Shown: positions 7,889-15,901 of the stretch, piece after piece | Position numbering within the stretch: the first letter of the stretch is position 1 | How the letters are laid out: each line of letters starts with the position of its first letter | Assembly (NCBI RefSeq): GCF_003234265.2 | Contig: NZ_CP126256.1 | Coordinates: 372,001-436,000, forward strand | DNA: 64,000 bases | Origin: Curtobacterium sp. MCSS17_015 | GTDB lineage: Bacteria > Actinomycetota > Actinomycetes > Actinomycetales > Microbacteriaceae | Direction of reading: 5' to 3' | Program-made: the position numbers and the translations under genes | Notes under the pieces: model-generated | What the model was told of the DNA's origin: nothing | Databases searched by the model: none | Seen by the model: the letters and a program-made list of their open reading frames with translations, nothing else

Positions 7889-7920
7889 CGGAAGGGACGG
7901 CGTCCGCGCCGTCCCTTCCG
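7889..7920 (+). terminator. Terminator of hup
   Basis: Fourteen-base perfect arms CGGAAGGGACGGCG and CGCCGTCCCTTCCG around a 4-nt loop, 16 nt after the hup stop, followed by TCGTCC. Confidence 0.85.
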
Positions 7921-7991
7921 TCGTCCCCGCCGGGCCCTCGCCACCGTCCAGAGACGCCCCTCGGCGTTCCCGGAGCGCCCGGGGCACCGCC

Positions 7992-7997
7992 TAGGCT
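7992..7997 (+). promoter_or_regulatory. -10 element TAGGCT, leaderless start
   Basis: TAGGCT ends 6 nt before the GTG at 8004, with no ribosome-binding site between. Confidence 0.6.
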
Positions 7998-8003
7998 TGA
8001 CGG

Positions 8004-9989
8004 GTGAACCGCATCGCGCGCATCGCCGGCCCCGGCGTCTTGCTGCTCGTGGCGTTCGTGTCCCTGCTCGTGGCGCTCGTCGTCGGCGGTGGTGCCGACG
8101 CCGCCCTCATCGCCGACCCCGGGGCGGTGGTCCGCTTCGGGCTGCCGCTCACCCGCATGCTCGTCGACCTGTCGGCAGCGGCGACCATCGGCGGGCTCGG
8201 CCTCGCCACGATCGGCCTGTCACGGACCGCACCCGAGTGGGACCGGGCCGTCGACGTCGCCGCGGGCGCTGCCGGTGTGTGGACCGTCACGTCCGCCGTC
8301 ACCACGTTCTTCACCTACCTCAGCGTCGCGGGTGGGGCCGTCAGCCTCGACGCCGGCTTCGGGCAGTCGATGGGCGTCTTCCTCACCGGGACCGACCTCG
8401 GTCTCGCCTGGCTCACCACCGTGCTCGTCGCCGCCGTCGTCACGGTGCTGTGCTTCGCCGTGCGGTCGCGCGGGATGGTCGCCCTGACCACGGCCGTGTC
8501 GCTGATCGGCCTCGTCCCGCTCACCCAGCAGGGCCACGCCGCGGGGACCGCCAGCCACGACGCCGCGGTCACCGCGCTCGGGCTGCACCTCGTCGGTGCG
8601 GCGCTCTGGGTGGGCGGACTCGTCATGCTCGTGCTCGTGCGCGACGTCCTGCCGGGTGCGCGTCTCGCCGCCGTGGTCGGCCGCTACTCCAGCGTGGCGC
8701 TCGGCTGCTTCGTGCTCGTCGCCGTCTCGGGCGTCGTCTCGGCCCAGATCCGTCTCGGGGCGTTCGACGAGCTCGGCAGCCCCTACGGCGTCCTGGTGCT
8801 CGTCAAGGTGGGCGCCATCATCGTGATGGGGATCATCGGGGCGGTGCACCGCCGCCGGGTCATCGCCGCGCTGACGACCGCGCCCGCACGGGTCCGGCCG
8901 TTCTGGACGCTCGTCGTCGTCGAGCTCGCGGTGATGGGCGTCGCTTCCGGCGTCGCCGCCGCACTCGGCCGGACCGCGACGCCCGCCGGGCAGCTGGCGC
9001 TGAGCAAGACCAGCGACCCGACGCCCGCCGAGGTCCTGACCGACGACTCGCTCCCCACCGCGCCCGGCCCGTGGGGTTGGTCGACGAACTGGAACATCGA
9101 TCTCTTCTGGCTCATGGCCGCGGTGCTGCTCGTCGCCGCCTACGCCGCGGGGGTCGTCCGGCTGCGCCGCCAGGGACGAACGTGGCCGGTCGGCCGCTCC
9201 GTCGCCGCCGGCATCGCGGTCGTGGCGCTCGTGGTCGCGACCTCCGGCTCCCTGCACACGTACGACCGGTACCTCGTGTCGGCGAACGTCGGCGCGCACG
9301 TGCTGCTCGGGCTCGTCGTGCCCGCCCTCGTCTGGGCCGCGGCTCCGGTGCAGCTCATCCGTGCCGCCGTCCGGCCGCGCACCGACGACAGCGCCGGGGT
9401 CGCCGAGTGGACCACGGTCTTCGTCGACAACGCCGTGGTGCGGTACCTCGTCCAGCCGTTCCCCGCGTTCCTGCTGCTCGCCGGCGTCTGGTGGGGCGTG
9501 TACGCGACCGACGTGCTGCGTTGGTCCGTCAGTGACGCCATGGGCCGCACGGTGGTCGACCTCGTCCTCGTGCTCGTCGGGCTCCTGGCCCTCCCGACCC
9601 TGCTCACGCCGATCGCCATCGGCGCCCGTCGTCCGTCGACCGCGGCGTTCCTGGTGCGGGTGGCCGGTGCGGTCGTCGTCGCCGCGGGCACGGTGTCGCT
9701 CGGGATCGCCATGCAGGGACCGCTCGGGCTGCTGCAGGCGTCCTGGTTCGGGGCGATGGGCCGCACCTGGGGCCCGGACCCGCTCGTCGACCAGGCACGC
9801 GGCGGGACGGTCCTGATCGTCGCCGGCGTGCTCGTGGTCGTCACCGTCGTGGTGGTCGGACTCGTGCGAGTGCGGCGTCAGGACGAGGCTGGCGGCAGCG
9901 CTGCGGTGGACGCGGCCACGGGCCTCCCGGTCGCCGCCGCTCCGGCCGGTGTCGATGACGGCGTGCCGAGCGGGTCGAGCGCACCGTGA
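8004..9989 (+). CDS. CopD-CtaG fusion membrane protein, CtaG half degenerate
   Basis: A 661-residue protein with about 14-16 membrane spans. Residues about 80-320 form a CopD-like copper-resistance module with QQGHAAGTASH and LHLVGAALWVGGL; the rest aligns with the caa3_CtaG cytochrome oxidase assembly domain. Compared with the second fusion at 43956, the CtaG part has lost most conserved histidines: SSHMVQHMLL is replaced by SANVGAHVLL near residue 428, and the EWHIVMIVHF region has no His. It may no longer handle copper in that half. Start by the leaderless rule. It overlaps the helicase gene by GTGA. Confidence 0.85.
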   Translation: MNRIARIAGPGVLLLVAFVSLLVALVVGGGADAALIADPGAVVRFGLPLTRMLVDLSAAATIGGLGLATIGLSRTAPEWDRAVDVAAGAAGVWTVTSAVTTFFTYLSVAGGAVSLDAGFGQSMGVFLTGTDLGLAWLTTVLVAAVVTVLCFAVRSRGMVALTTAVSLIGLVPLTQQGHAAGTASHDAAVTALGLHLVGAALWVGGLVMLVLVRDVLPGARLAAVVGRYSSVALGCFVLVAVSGVVSAQIRLGAFDELGSPYGVLVLVKVGAIIVMGIIGAVHRRRVIAALTTAPARVRPFWTLVVVELAVMGVASGVAAALGRTATPAGQLALSKTSDPTPAEVLTDDSLPTAPGPWGWSTNWNIDLFWLMAAVLLVAAYAAGVVRLRRQGRTWPVGRSVAAGIAVVALVVATSGSLHTYDRYLVSANVGAHVLLGLVVPALVWAAAPVQLIRAAVRPRTDDSAGVAEWTTVFVDNAVVRYLVQPFPAFLLLAGVWWGVYATDVLRWSVSDAMGRTVVDLVLVLVGLLALPTLLTPIAIGARRPSTAAFLVRVAGAVVVAAGTVSLGIAMQGPLGLLQASWFGAMGRTWGPDPLVDQARGGTVLIVAGVLVVVTVVVVGLVRVRRQDEAGGSAAVDAATGLPVAAAPAGVDDGVPSGSSAP

Positions 9990-11326
9990 GCGTCGAGCTC
10001 TCCGCCGAACAGCGGGCGGTCTTCGAGTACATCGAGTCCACCCGCGACCACGTCTTCATCACCGGACGCGCGGGCACCGGCAAGTCGACGCTGCTCAACC
10101 ACCTGTCGTGGAACACCGAGAAGCAGGTCGTCATCTGCGCCCCGACCGGTGTCGCCGCGCTCAACGTCGGCGGGCAGACCATCCACTCGCTGTTCCGCCT
10201 GCCGATCGGCCTCATCGCCGACGCCGAACTGCAGCAGGGGCCCGACACCCGCAAGCTCCTCAACACCATCGACACCCTGGTCATCGACGAGGTCTCGATG
10301 GTGAACGCCGACCTGCTCGACGCGATGGACCGGGCGCTGCGGAAGGCACGCGGTCGGCGGTCCGAACCGTTCGGGGGCGTCCAGGTCGTCATGTTCGGTG
10401 ATCCGTACCAACTCCCCCCGGTCCCGGGCGACGGCGACGAGCGCGCGTACTTCACCGACCACTACCGGTCGATGTGGTTCTTCGACGCGAAGGTGTGGCT
10501 CGAAGCCGAGCTGCACATCATCGAGCTCGCCACGGTGCACCGTCAGCGCGACGACGCCTTCGCCGCGATGCTCACCGCCGTCCGGCACGGGCGGGTCACC
10601 GCGGACGTCGCCCAGCAGCTCAACGACGCCGGAGCCCGCCCCGCCCCGGACGACGCGATCACCCTGGCGACGCGGAACGACACCGTGGCCCGGATCAACA
10701 AGGCGGCCCTCGAACGACTCCCCGGCAAGGTGAAGACGGCCAGGGCGGACGTCAACGGCGACTTCGGTGGGCGCACCTTCCCGGCTGACGAAGCGCTCGA
10801 GTTGAAGCCCGGCGCACACGTGATGTTCCTCCGCAACGACCCGGACCAGCGCTGGGTGAACGGGACCCTCGGCATCGTGCGGAGCATCCGGGACACGGTG
10901 TGGGTCAGCGTCGACGGTGAGGACTTCGAGGTGCAGCCGTCCGTGTGGGAGAAGTTCAAGTACTCCTACGACCCGGACAAGAAGGAGCTCAAGAAGGACA
11001 CCGTGGGGGAGTTCCAGCAGTTCCCCCTCCGGCTGGCGTGGGCGGTGACGATCCACAAGTCGCAGGGCAGCACCTACGACCGTGCGGTGGTCGACCTCGG
11101 CAACCGGGTGTTCAGCGCCGGGCAGACGTACGTGGCGCTGTCGCGGTTGACGTCGCTCGACGGGCTGTACCTGACACGGCCGCTCCGTCCGGCGGACATC
11201 ATCGTCGACCTGGACGTGCGTCGGTTCATGTCCGAGTCACCCCGGGTCGTCGCGACCCAGCTCGAGGCGGCGAAGCCGGCCCACGCGGACGCGCCGGGTG
11301 GGGCGGAGGACCCCGCCGACTCCTGA
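9986..11326 (+). CDS. PIF1-like DNA helicase (superfamily 1)
   Basis: A 446-residue ATP-dependent helicase. Walker A is GRAGTGKST (residues 27-35), followed by CAPTGVAALNVGGQTIHSLF (motif Ia of Pif1/RecD type), Walker B LVIDEVSMV, motif III GDPYQLPPV and the C-terminal AWAVTIHKSQGSTYDRAVVD of UvrD_C_2. This fits small bacterial PIF1-like proteins thought to unwind structured DNA in repair or replication. The start GTG overlaps the TGA of the CopD-CtaG gene, an odd functional pairing but clear translational coupling. A shared hairpin with the convergent DUF4383 gene lies at 11539-11571. Confidence 0.93.
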   Translation: MSVELSAEQRAVFEYIESTRDHVFITGRAGTGKSTLLNHLSWNTEKQVVICAPTGVAALNVGGQTIHSLFRLPIGLIADAELQQGPDTRKLLNTIDTLVIDEVSMVNADLLDAMDRALRKARGRRSEPFGGVQVVMFGDPYQLPPVPGDGDERAYFTDHYRSMWFFDAKVWLEAELHIIELATVHRQRDDAFAAMLTAVRHGRVTADVAQQLNDAGARPAPDDAITLATRNDTVARINKAALERLPGKVKTARADVNGDFGGRTFPADEALELKPGAHVMFLRNDPDQRWVNGTLGIVRSIRDTVWVSVDGEDFEVQPSVWEKFKYSYDPDKKELKKDTVGEFQQFPLRLAWAVTIHKSQGSTYDRAVVDLGNRVFSAGQTYVALSRLTSLDGLYLTRPLRPADIIVDLDVRRFMSESPRVVATQLEAAKPAHADAPGGAEDPADS

Positions 11327-11538
11327 CGGGGACGCGCACGGGGACGGGGACGTGCGCGAGCTGTGGCGCGCTGCGCGACCACTCCGGGACGGCTGCCGCT
11401 GCCGCCGCCGCGCCCATGGGCCTCCTGTCGGCGCGCCCACGGGCCTCCCGGCGGCGCTGTCGCGCCGACCACCCTCCCGGCAGTGCCCCACCGCCCTCCC
11501 GGCAGTGCTGCTCGCCGCGTCGCCGCCCCGGACACCAC

Positions 11539-11571
11539 GACGCCCGCCTGCCGGACCGGCAGACGGGCGTC
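11539..11571. terminator. Bidirectional terminator between convergent genes
   Basis: Arms GACGCCCGCCTGCCG and CGGCAGACGGGCGTC pair with one mismatch around a short loop. It lies between the helicase stop (11326) and the DUF4383 stop (11590). The rest of 11327-11538 is GC-rich, with near-repeats of CCCTCCCGGCAGTGC and no gene. Confidence 0.7.
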
Positions 11572-11589
11572 GGGAGGGCTCGGGGAGCG

Positions 11590-12042
11590 TCAGGCGCGCG
11601 CGCCGGCCGCCCGCAGGGCGCGGAGGTTCTCCTTGTCGGCGCCGAGTGCGGTGAGCACCAGGACGACGCCGACGACGGCGTGGAAGACGTTGTCGGTCGT
11701 GTTGAGTGCGAGCACGTTCGCCGAGGTGTTCGAGAACACGAAGCCGTAGACGGCGAGGACGAGCAGCACGACGCCGATGACGAGGTTCACCGCGCGGGAC
11801 CCGATCGTGTTGCCGAGGCCCACGATGAAGAACGCGGCCGCGAGGAGCGCCCAGATCGCGCAGAGTGCCGGGTTGAGCATGAAGGAGTTCCAGAGGAACC
11901 CGCCCTCGCGGCTGAAGAACGCGCCGCCGTTGTCCTGCGCGAAGAAGAAGCCCAGGAAGCCCCAGATCGCGAACAGCGTGCCGGCGGTCATCGCCAGGGC
12001 GCGGTTCGGCGAGGCGGTGATGCCCGGTTCCTTGATGGCCAC
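11590..12042 (-). CDS. DUF4383 membrane protein
   Basis: A 150-residue protein with four hydrophobic segments: AMTAGTLFAIWGFLGFF, the ALCAIWALLAAAFFIVGLG stretch, AVNLVIGVVLLVLAVYGFVF and AVVGVVLVLTALG, with SNTSANVLALNTTDN between the last two. This matches actinobacterial DUF4383 proteins of unknown function. The GTG at 12042 was chosen because GAGGAG lies 6 nt upstream; the open frame continues to 12351 but that extension is low-complexity (GRAGSGRASSGRAG) and covers a tandem repeat. It is divergent from the PAP2 phosphatase and convergent with the helicase. Confidence 0.8.
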   Translation of the reverse strand: MAIKEPGITASPNRALAMTAGTLFAIWGFLGFFFAQDNGGAFFSREGGFLWNSFMLNPALCAIWALLAAAFFIVGLGNTIGSRAVNLVIGVVLLVLAVYGFVFSNTSANVLALNTTDNVFHAVVGVVLVLTALGADKENLRALRAAGARA

Positions 12043-12108
12043 TTCGGTCTCCTCTTCCTGCGCGACGATCGCGCTGTACGGCTGCCCGCCGTCTCGCAGC
12101 TGTGCACC

Positions 12109-12150
12109 GGCCCGACCGGAGCTGGCCCGACCGGAGCCGGCCCGACCTGT
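12109..12150. repeat. 15-bp tandem repeat, about 2.8 copies
   Basis: The unit GGCCCGACCGGAGCY occurs at 12109-12123 and 12124-12138, with a partial third copy at 12139-12150. It lies in the divergent intergenic region upstream of the DUF4383 gene and may be length-variable between strains. Confidence 0.75.
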
Positions 12151-12322
12151 GTCACGCTGTCCGGACACCTGCTGCAGGACGGCCGTGGCCTTGCTCCGGA
12201 GGCTGGTGTTCCCAGCTCCCGACGAGTGCTGCAACGGTATCGTGTCGGGCCCCGAGCGACCCAATCGCTTCCCGCCCACCAGACGGATGACGAGACCGAC
12301 CACCATGACACCGAGGAGGACG

Positions 12323-13237
12323 ATGCCCGTGATCCGGACCCCCGAGCGCACCGCCCCGGAGTCCCGTGACGAGGGACGTGGACCGAGCGTGTCCCGGAGG
12401 TTCCGGTGGGCGCTGCTCGCGGCTCTGGGGTTCGTGATCGTGCCTTCCGTCTACGCGGTCGCGGTGTTGACGCCGGCGGGGCAGCGGATCGAGGACGCCG
12501 CGCTCGGCGGTGTCCGCGAGTCCGACCTGTTCGGGTCGGACACCGCCCTCAACGTCATCTCGGTGCCGGTGATCCTGCTGTTGGTCGTCGTGATCGCCGC
12601 CGTCGCGTTCGCACGCAGGCGGCTCGCCGTGGGGCTCGGAGCGGGCTTCGTGGTGCTCGCGTCCGCGGCCACCTCGACGTTGCTCAAGCGTATCGCCGAG
12701 CGCCCGGAGATCGCTCAGTCGACGACGCCGAACTCGTTCCCGTCCGGCCACGCGACGATCGCACTCGCCGCGTCGTTCGCCGTGCTCATGGTCACGCCCC
12801 GACGCTTCCGGCCGGCCGTCCTGGTCGTGGGCGCCGTCTACGCGGTGTTCGTCGCCAACCAGACGGTCGTGTACGGGTGGCACCGCGTGAGCGACATCGT
12901 CGGCGCGTGTGCGGTGGCGCTGTTCTGGCTCGGGCTCGTCCGGGCCCTCGGACCCCAGGTGGACCGGGGTGTCCGAGGGGACCGCGACGGCCGACGTGGC
13001 CCGCGTCGGGTGGTGACGGTGGTGCTCCTCGTCGCGGTCGGGGCGGCGCTGGTGGTCGGTGTGGTCGCGCTCCTGGTCGGCACGGCGGGGGACGGGGACC
13101 ACGACGCCATGCTGTTGGCGGGGCGGATGGCGTCGTCCGCGAGTGTCCTCGCCGCCATCACCGCGGTGTGGCTGGCGGACGGCATGCACCACGTGCCGCC
13201 GACGACGAGTGCGTCGGCGCCTCCGGTCCGCGTCTGA
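12323..13237 (+). CDS. PAP2-family phosphatase (membrane)
   Basis: A 304-residue membrane phosphatase of the PAP2/undecaprenyl-diphosphatase type. The three phosphatase motifs are visible: KRIAERP (KxxxxRP), NSFPSGHATIA (PSGH), and YGWHRVSDIVGA (xxxHxxxD). Six hydrophobic helices flank them. It probably dephosphorylates a lipid or prenyl phosphate at the membrane. The ATG at 12323 has AGGAGG only 3 nt upstream; a GTG at 12329 has better spacing (9 nt) and would remove two residues. The gene faces away from the DUF4383 gene. Confidence 0.88.
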   Translation: MPVIRTPERTAPESRDEGRGPSVSRRFRWALLAALGFVIVPSVYAVAVLTPAGQRIEDAALGGVRESDLFGSDTALNVISVPVILLLVVVIAAVAFARRRLAVGLGAGFVVLASAATSTLLKRIAERPEIAQSTTPNSFPSGHATIALAASFAVLMVTPRRFRPAVLVVGAVYAVFVANQTVVYGWHRVSDIVGACAVALFWLGLVRALGPQVDRGVRGDRDGRRGPRRVVTVVLLVAVGAALVVGVVALLVGTAGDGDHDAMLLAGRMASSASVLAAITAVWLADGMHHVPPTTSASAPPVRV

Positions 13238-13336
13238 CGCTCGCGGGAATGCCACGGCCTGCGCTACGTTGGACCCATCAGGTCGATGCAAACGCATCGA
13301 ACCGGAACGAGCCAGAGACAGACGAGGCGGCGCATC

Positions 13337-14476
13337 ATGCAGTTCGGGATCTTCACGGTCAGTGACGTCACGACCGACCCCACCACGGGAACCACGCCGG
13401 ACGACACCCAGCGCGTCCGCGACATCATGACCATCGCGCAGCACGCCGACCAGGCCGGGCTCGACGTCTTCGCCACCGGTGAGCACCACAACCCGCCGTT
13501 CGTGGCGTCGAGCCCGACGACGATGCTCGGCTACCTCGCCGGTGTGACGAAGGACATCACCCTCTCCACGTCGACGACCCTGGTCACCACGAACGACCCG
13601 GTGCGCATCGCGGAGGAGTACGCGATGCTCCAGGTCATCTCCGACGGCCGCATGGACCTGATGATGGGCCGCGGCAACACCGGCCCGGTCTACCCCTGGT
13701 TCGGCAAGGACATCCGCCAGGGCCTGAACCTCGCCGTCGAGAACTACGCGCTCATCCGCCAGCTCTGGGAGAACGAGGTCGTGAACTGGCAGGGGCAGTT
13801 CCGCACGCCGCTGCAGGGCTTCACCTCGACCCCGCGTCCGCTCGACGGCGTCGCGCCCTTCGTCTGGCACGGCTCGATCCGCACCCCGGAGATCGCCGAG
13901 CAGGCCGCCTACTACGGCGACGGCTTCTTCCACAACAACATCTTCTGGCCGATCCAGCACACCGAGCAGATGGTCGGCCTGTACCGCCAGCGCTACGAGC
14001 ACCACGGTCACGGTCGTGCTGACCAGGCGATCGTCGGGCTCGGCGGACAGTTCTTCGCGCGGAAGAACTCGCAGGACGCGATCGACGAGTTCCGCCCCTA
14101 CTTCGACAACGCCCCGGTGTACGGACACGGGCCGTCGATGGAGGACTTCACGACCCAGACGCCGCTCACCGTCGGTTCGCCGCAGCAGGTCATCGACCGG
14201 TACGCCACGATGAAGGACCACGTCGGCCACTACCAGCGCCAGCTGTTCCTCATCGACCACGCCGGTCTGCCGCTCAAGACCGTGCTCGAGCAGATCGACA
14301 TCCTGGCCGAGGACATCGTGCCGGAGCTCCGCCGCATCAACGAGTCCGACCGCCCGGAGCACGTGCCGGCGAACCCGCCGACGCACGCCGAGCGCGTCGC
14401 CGCCGCACGAGCGGCCGGCACGGCCGGCACCGACCACGTGGCCGCGGTCGACGAGTGGACCGGCGCGTCGGTCTGA
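13337..14476 (+). CDS. LLM-class flavin-dependent oxidoreductase
   Basis: A 379-residue luciferase-like monooxygenase fold protein starting MQFGIFTVSDVT. The family landmarks are LDVFATGEHHNPPF near residue 46, SPTTMLGYLAGVTKDITL, MGRGNTGPVYPWFG near residue 112 and FVWHGSIRTPEIAEQAAYYGDGFF. It should bind FMN or F420 and act on an unknown substrate. The start has a GAGGCGG purine stretch; an earlier ATG at 13286 lacks support. Its last 140 bases overlap, on the opposite strand, the C-terminal extension of the SMR gene at 14337. Confidence 0.92.
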   Translation: MQFGIFTVSDVTTDPTTGTTPDDTQRVRDIMTIAQHADQAGLDVFATGEHHNPPFVASSPTTMLGYLAGVTKDITLSTSTTLVTTNDPVRIAEEYAMLQVISDGRMDLMMGRGNTGPVYPWFGKDIRQGLNLAVENYALIRQLWENEVVNWQGQFRTPLQGFTSTPRPLDGVAPFVWHGSIRTPEIAEQAAYYGDGFFHNNIFWPIQHTEQMVGLYRQRYEHHGHGRADQAIVGLGGQFFARKNSQDAIDEFRPYFDNAPVYGHGPSMEDFTTQTPLTVGSPQQVIDRYATMKDHVGHYQRQLFLIDHAGLPLKTVLEQIDILAEDIVPELRRINESDRPEHVPANPPTHAERVAAARAAGTAGTDHVAAVDEWTGASV

Positions 14477-14891
14477 CCTCTCCGGTGACCACCTGACGGA
14501 CGGGATCCGCCTCGCGGTCGGGCGCAGGGGCCCGCCCGGCGGAGGCTCGGCCCGCGCGGCGCGGCTCGGGCGGCCGCGCGGGGACCAGCTTCAGGCCGAC
14601 GACGCAGCCGACGATGCCGGCGATGAACAGCAGGCGGAGGAGCGTGACCGGTTCGGCACCCGTCGCCATGCCCCAGAGCACCGTGAGCGCGGCGCCGGTG
14701 CCGGTCCACACCGCGTAGGCGGTGCTGATCGGGATGTGCTTGAGGACGTAGCCGAAGGCGCCGAGGCTCAGCATGATCGTGACGGCGAACACGAGGGACG
14801 GGGCGAGGCGGGTGAAGCCGTCGCTCGCACCGAGGGCGGTGGCCCAGACGGTCTCGAACGCGGCGCTGACGAAGAGGACGACCCAGGGCAT
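14337..14891 (-). CDS. SMR-family efflux subunit with an unusual C-terminal extension
   Basis: The first 105 of 184 residues form a four-helix small multidrug resistance protein: the conserved Glu in AAFETVWATALGASDGF, ISTAYAVWTGTGAALTVLWG and GIVGCVVGLKLV. The last 75-80 residues are an Arg/Pro/Ala-rich tail read antisense through the end of the LLM gene, far longer than normal SMRs of about 105-110 aa. The tail is probably a stop-loss artefact rather than a domain. The gene overlaps its partner by TGATG at 14889-14893, so the two are likely co-translated as a heterodimer. Confidence 0.85.
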   Translation of the reverse strand: MPWVVLFVSAAFETVWATALGASDGFTRLAPSLVFAVTIMLSLGAFGYVLKHIPISTAYAVWTGTGAALTVLWGMATGAEPVTLLRLLFIAGIVGCVVGLKLVPARPPEPRRAGRASAGRAPAPDREADPVRQVVTGEVRPTRRSTRRPRPRGRCRPCRPLVRRRRARRASAGSPARAPGGRTR

Positions 14892-15205
14892 CAGCTGACC
14901 ACCTTGAGTCCGACGACACACGCGACCAGTCCGAGGACGAGGGCGATGCGGGCGACCGACGCGGCCTCTTCTCGGCGCAGGACGGCGACGACGACGGTCA
15001 GCGAGGCACCGATGCCGACCCACACGGCGTAGGCGGTGCCGACCGGGATCTCCTTCATGGCGAACGCCAGTCCCACCATGCTCAGGGCCATGCCGGCGAC
15101 GAACACGACGGTCGGCACGACCTTCCTGAACCCGTTCGACGCTCCGAGCGCGGTGGCCCAGACGGCCTCCAGCACTCCTGACAGCACCAGGACGACCCAG
15201 GCCAT
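14891..15205 (-). CDS. SMR-family efflux subunit
   Basis: A 104-residue four-helix SMR protein with the essential membrane Glu in GVLEAVWATALGASNGF and the signature VGTAYAVWVGIGASLTV near residue 57. With the downstream paralog it forms a paired SMR (EbrAB/YkkCD-like layout) expected to export cationic toxicants or small metabolites by proton exchange. It is first in the operon and faces a TetR gene across 91 nt containing two inverted repeats, so it is probably repressed by that regulator. No guanidine riboswitch-like leader fits in the short gap. Confidence 0.92.
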   Translation of the reverse strand: MAWVVLVLSGVLEAVWATALGASNGFRKVVPTVVFVAGMALSMVGLAFAMKEIPVGTAYAVWVGIGASLTVVVAVLRREEAASVARIALVLGLVACVVGLKVVS

Positions 15206-15224
15206 GGCGACTCCTCTCGATCAT

Positions 15225-15244
15225 AGTCGTACGAGTGTGCGACT
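15225..15244. promoter_or_regulatory. TetR operator for the SMR pair (site 1)
   Basis: AGTCGTAC and GTGCGACT form an 8-bp inverted repeat with one mismatch around GAGT. It lies 20 nt upstream of the SMR start. The core AGTCGTAC recurs at 15269-15276. Confidence 0.6.
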
Positions 15245-15262
15245 TCACGACCACCAGTTCTA

Positions 15263-15284
15263 GCACGAAGTCGTACAGTCGTGC
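15263..15284. promoter_or_regulatory. TetR operator for the SMR pair (site 2)
   Basis: GCACGA and TCGTGC form perfect arms around AGTCGTACAG, repeating the core of site 1. It lies 12 nt before the TetR start, suited to autoregulation. Confidence 0.55.
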
Positions 15285-15296
15285 GAGCATTGGTGC

Positions 15297-15878
15297 ATGT
15301 CGCGCAGCATCGACCTCGAGGAACGCCGCCGGACGGTGTCGGAAGCGGCCTGTCGGGTCCTCGCCCGGGACGGCCTCGGTGCCCTGTCGGTCCGCAACGT
15401 CGCCGCGGAGGCCGGCCTGCCACCGAGCACCGTCCGCTACGCGTTCCCCACCCAGGCGAGCGTCCGCGAGCACGCCATCTCCCTCGTGTTCGCCCGGACC
15501 CGCGAGCGCATCGACGCGATCCCCGACGACCTGGCGTCGGGTGACCGGGTCCGCGCCGTCCTCGTCGAACTGCTGCCCCTCGACGAGGAACGCGTCATCG
15601 AACTCGACGTCTACCTGGCGCTCGGGAACGCCGCCCTGACCGATCCCGGGCTCCGTCCCGCCCTCGACCGGGTCGTCGCCGAGATGCGGCAGTGGTGCGA
15701 GATGGTCCTCGACCTGCTCGGGGTCCCCGAGGCCGACCGCGAGTACGAGGCCCGCCGACTGCACGCGCTCGTCGACGGCCTGGCGATGCACGTGGCCCGT
15801 CTCGCACCGGGGGAGTCGGGCGACTGGGCGATCGCCGTGCTCGAGCGGCACGTCGCCGGCCTCGTCGCCGGGCACTGA
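15297..15878 (+). CDS. TetR-family regulator of the SMR efflux pair
   Basis: A 193-residue regulator whose N-terminal helix-turn-helix reads LSVRNVAAEAGLPPSTVRYAF (residues about 30-50), followed by FPTQASVREHAI and an all-helical C-terminal domain (MRQWCEMVLDLLG, RLHALVDGLAMHVARL). It is divergently placed from the two SMR genes with two inverted repeats between, the usual arrangement for a drug-responsive repressor that also controls itself. The inducing compound is unknown. Confidence 0.9.
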   Translation: MSRSIDLEERRRTVSEAACRVLARDGLGALSVRNVAAEAGLPPSTVRYAFPTQASVREHAISLVFARTRERIDAIPDDLASGDRVRAVLVELLPLDEERVIELDVYLALGNAALTDPGLRPALDRVVAEMRQWCEMVLDLLGVPEADREYEARRLHALVDGLAMHVARLAPGESGDWAIAVLERHVAGLVAGH

Positions 15879-15889
15879 CCCGGGTCGCC

Positions 15890-15895
15890 TATCCT
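15890..15895 (+). promoter_or_regulatory. -10 element TATCCT, leaderless start
   Basis: TATCCT ends 6 nt before the GTG at 15902, without a ribosome-binding site. Confidence 0.6.
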
Positions 15896-15901
15896 GTCCG
15901 G

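Noticed and set aside
11430..11520. CRISPR-like short repeats
   Set aside because: Only two or three imperfect copies of CCCTCCCGGCAGTGC with irregular spacing in GC-rich sequence; no cas genes.
11590..12351. Longer 253-residue version of the DUF4383 protein
   Set aside because: The extra 103 residues are low-complexity and cover a tandem repeat, while a good ribosome-binding site serves the GTG at 12042.
12152..14437. 761-codon reverse-strand open frame
   Set aside because: It is antisense to the PAP2 and LLM genes, is Arg/His/Asp-rich and has no domain. Long shadow frames are normal at this GC content.
15206..15296. Guanidine riboswitch before the SMR pair
   Set aside because: Only 91 nt separate the divergent starts and they hold protein-type inverted repeats, not a riboswitch core.
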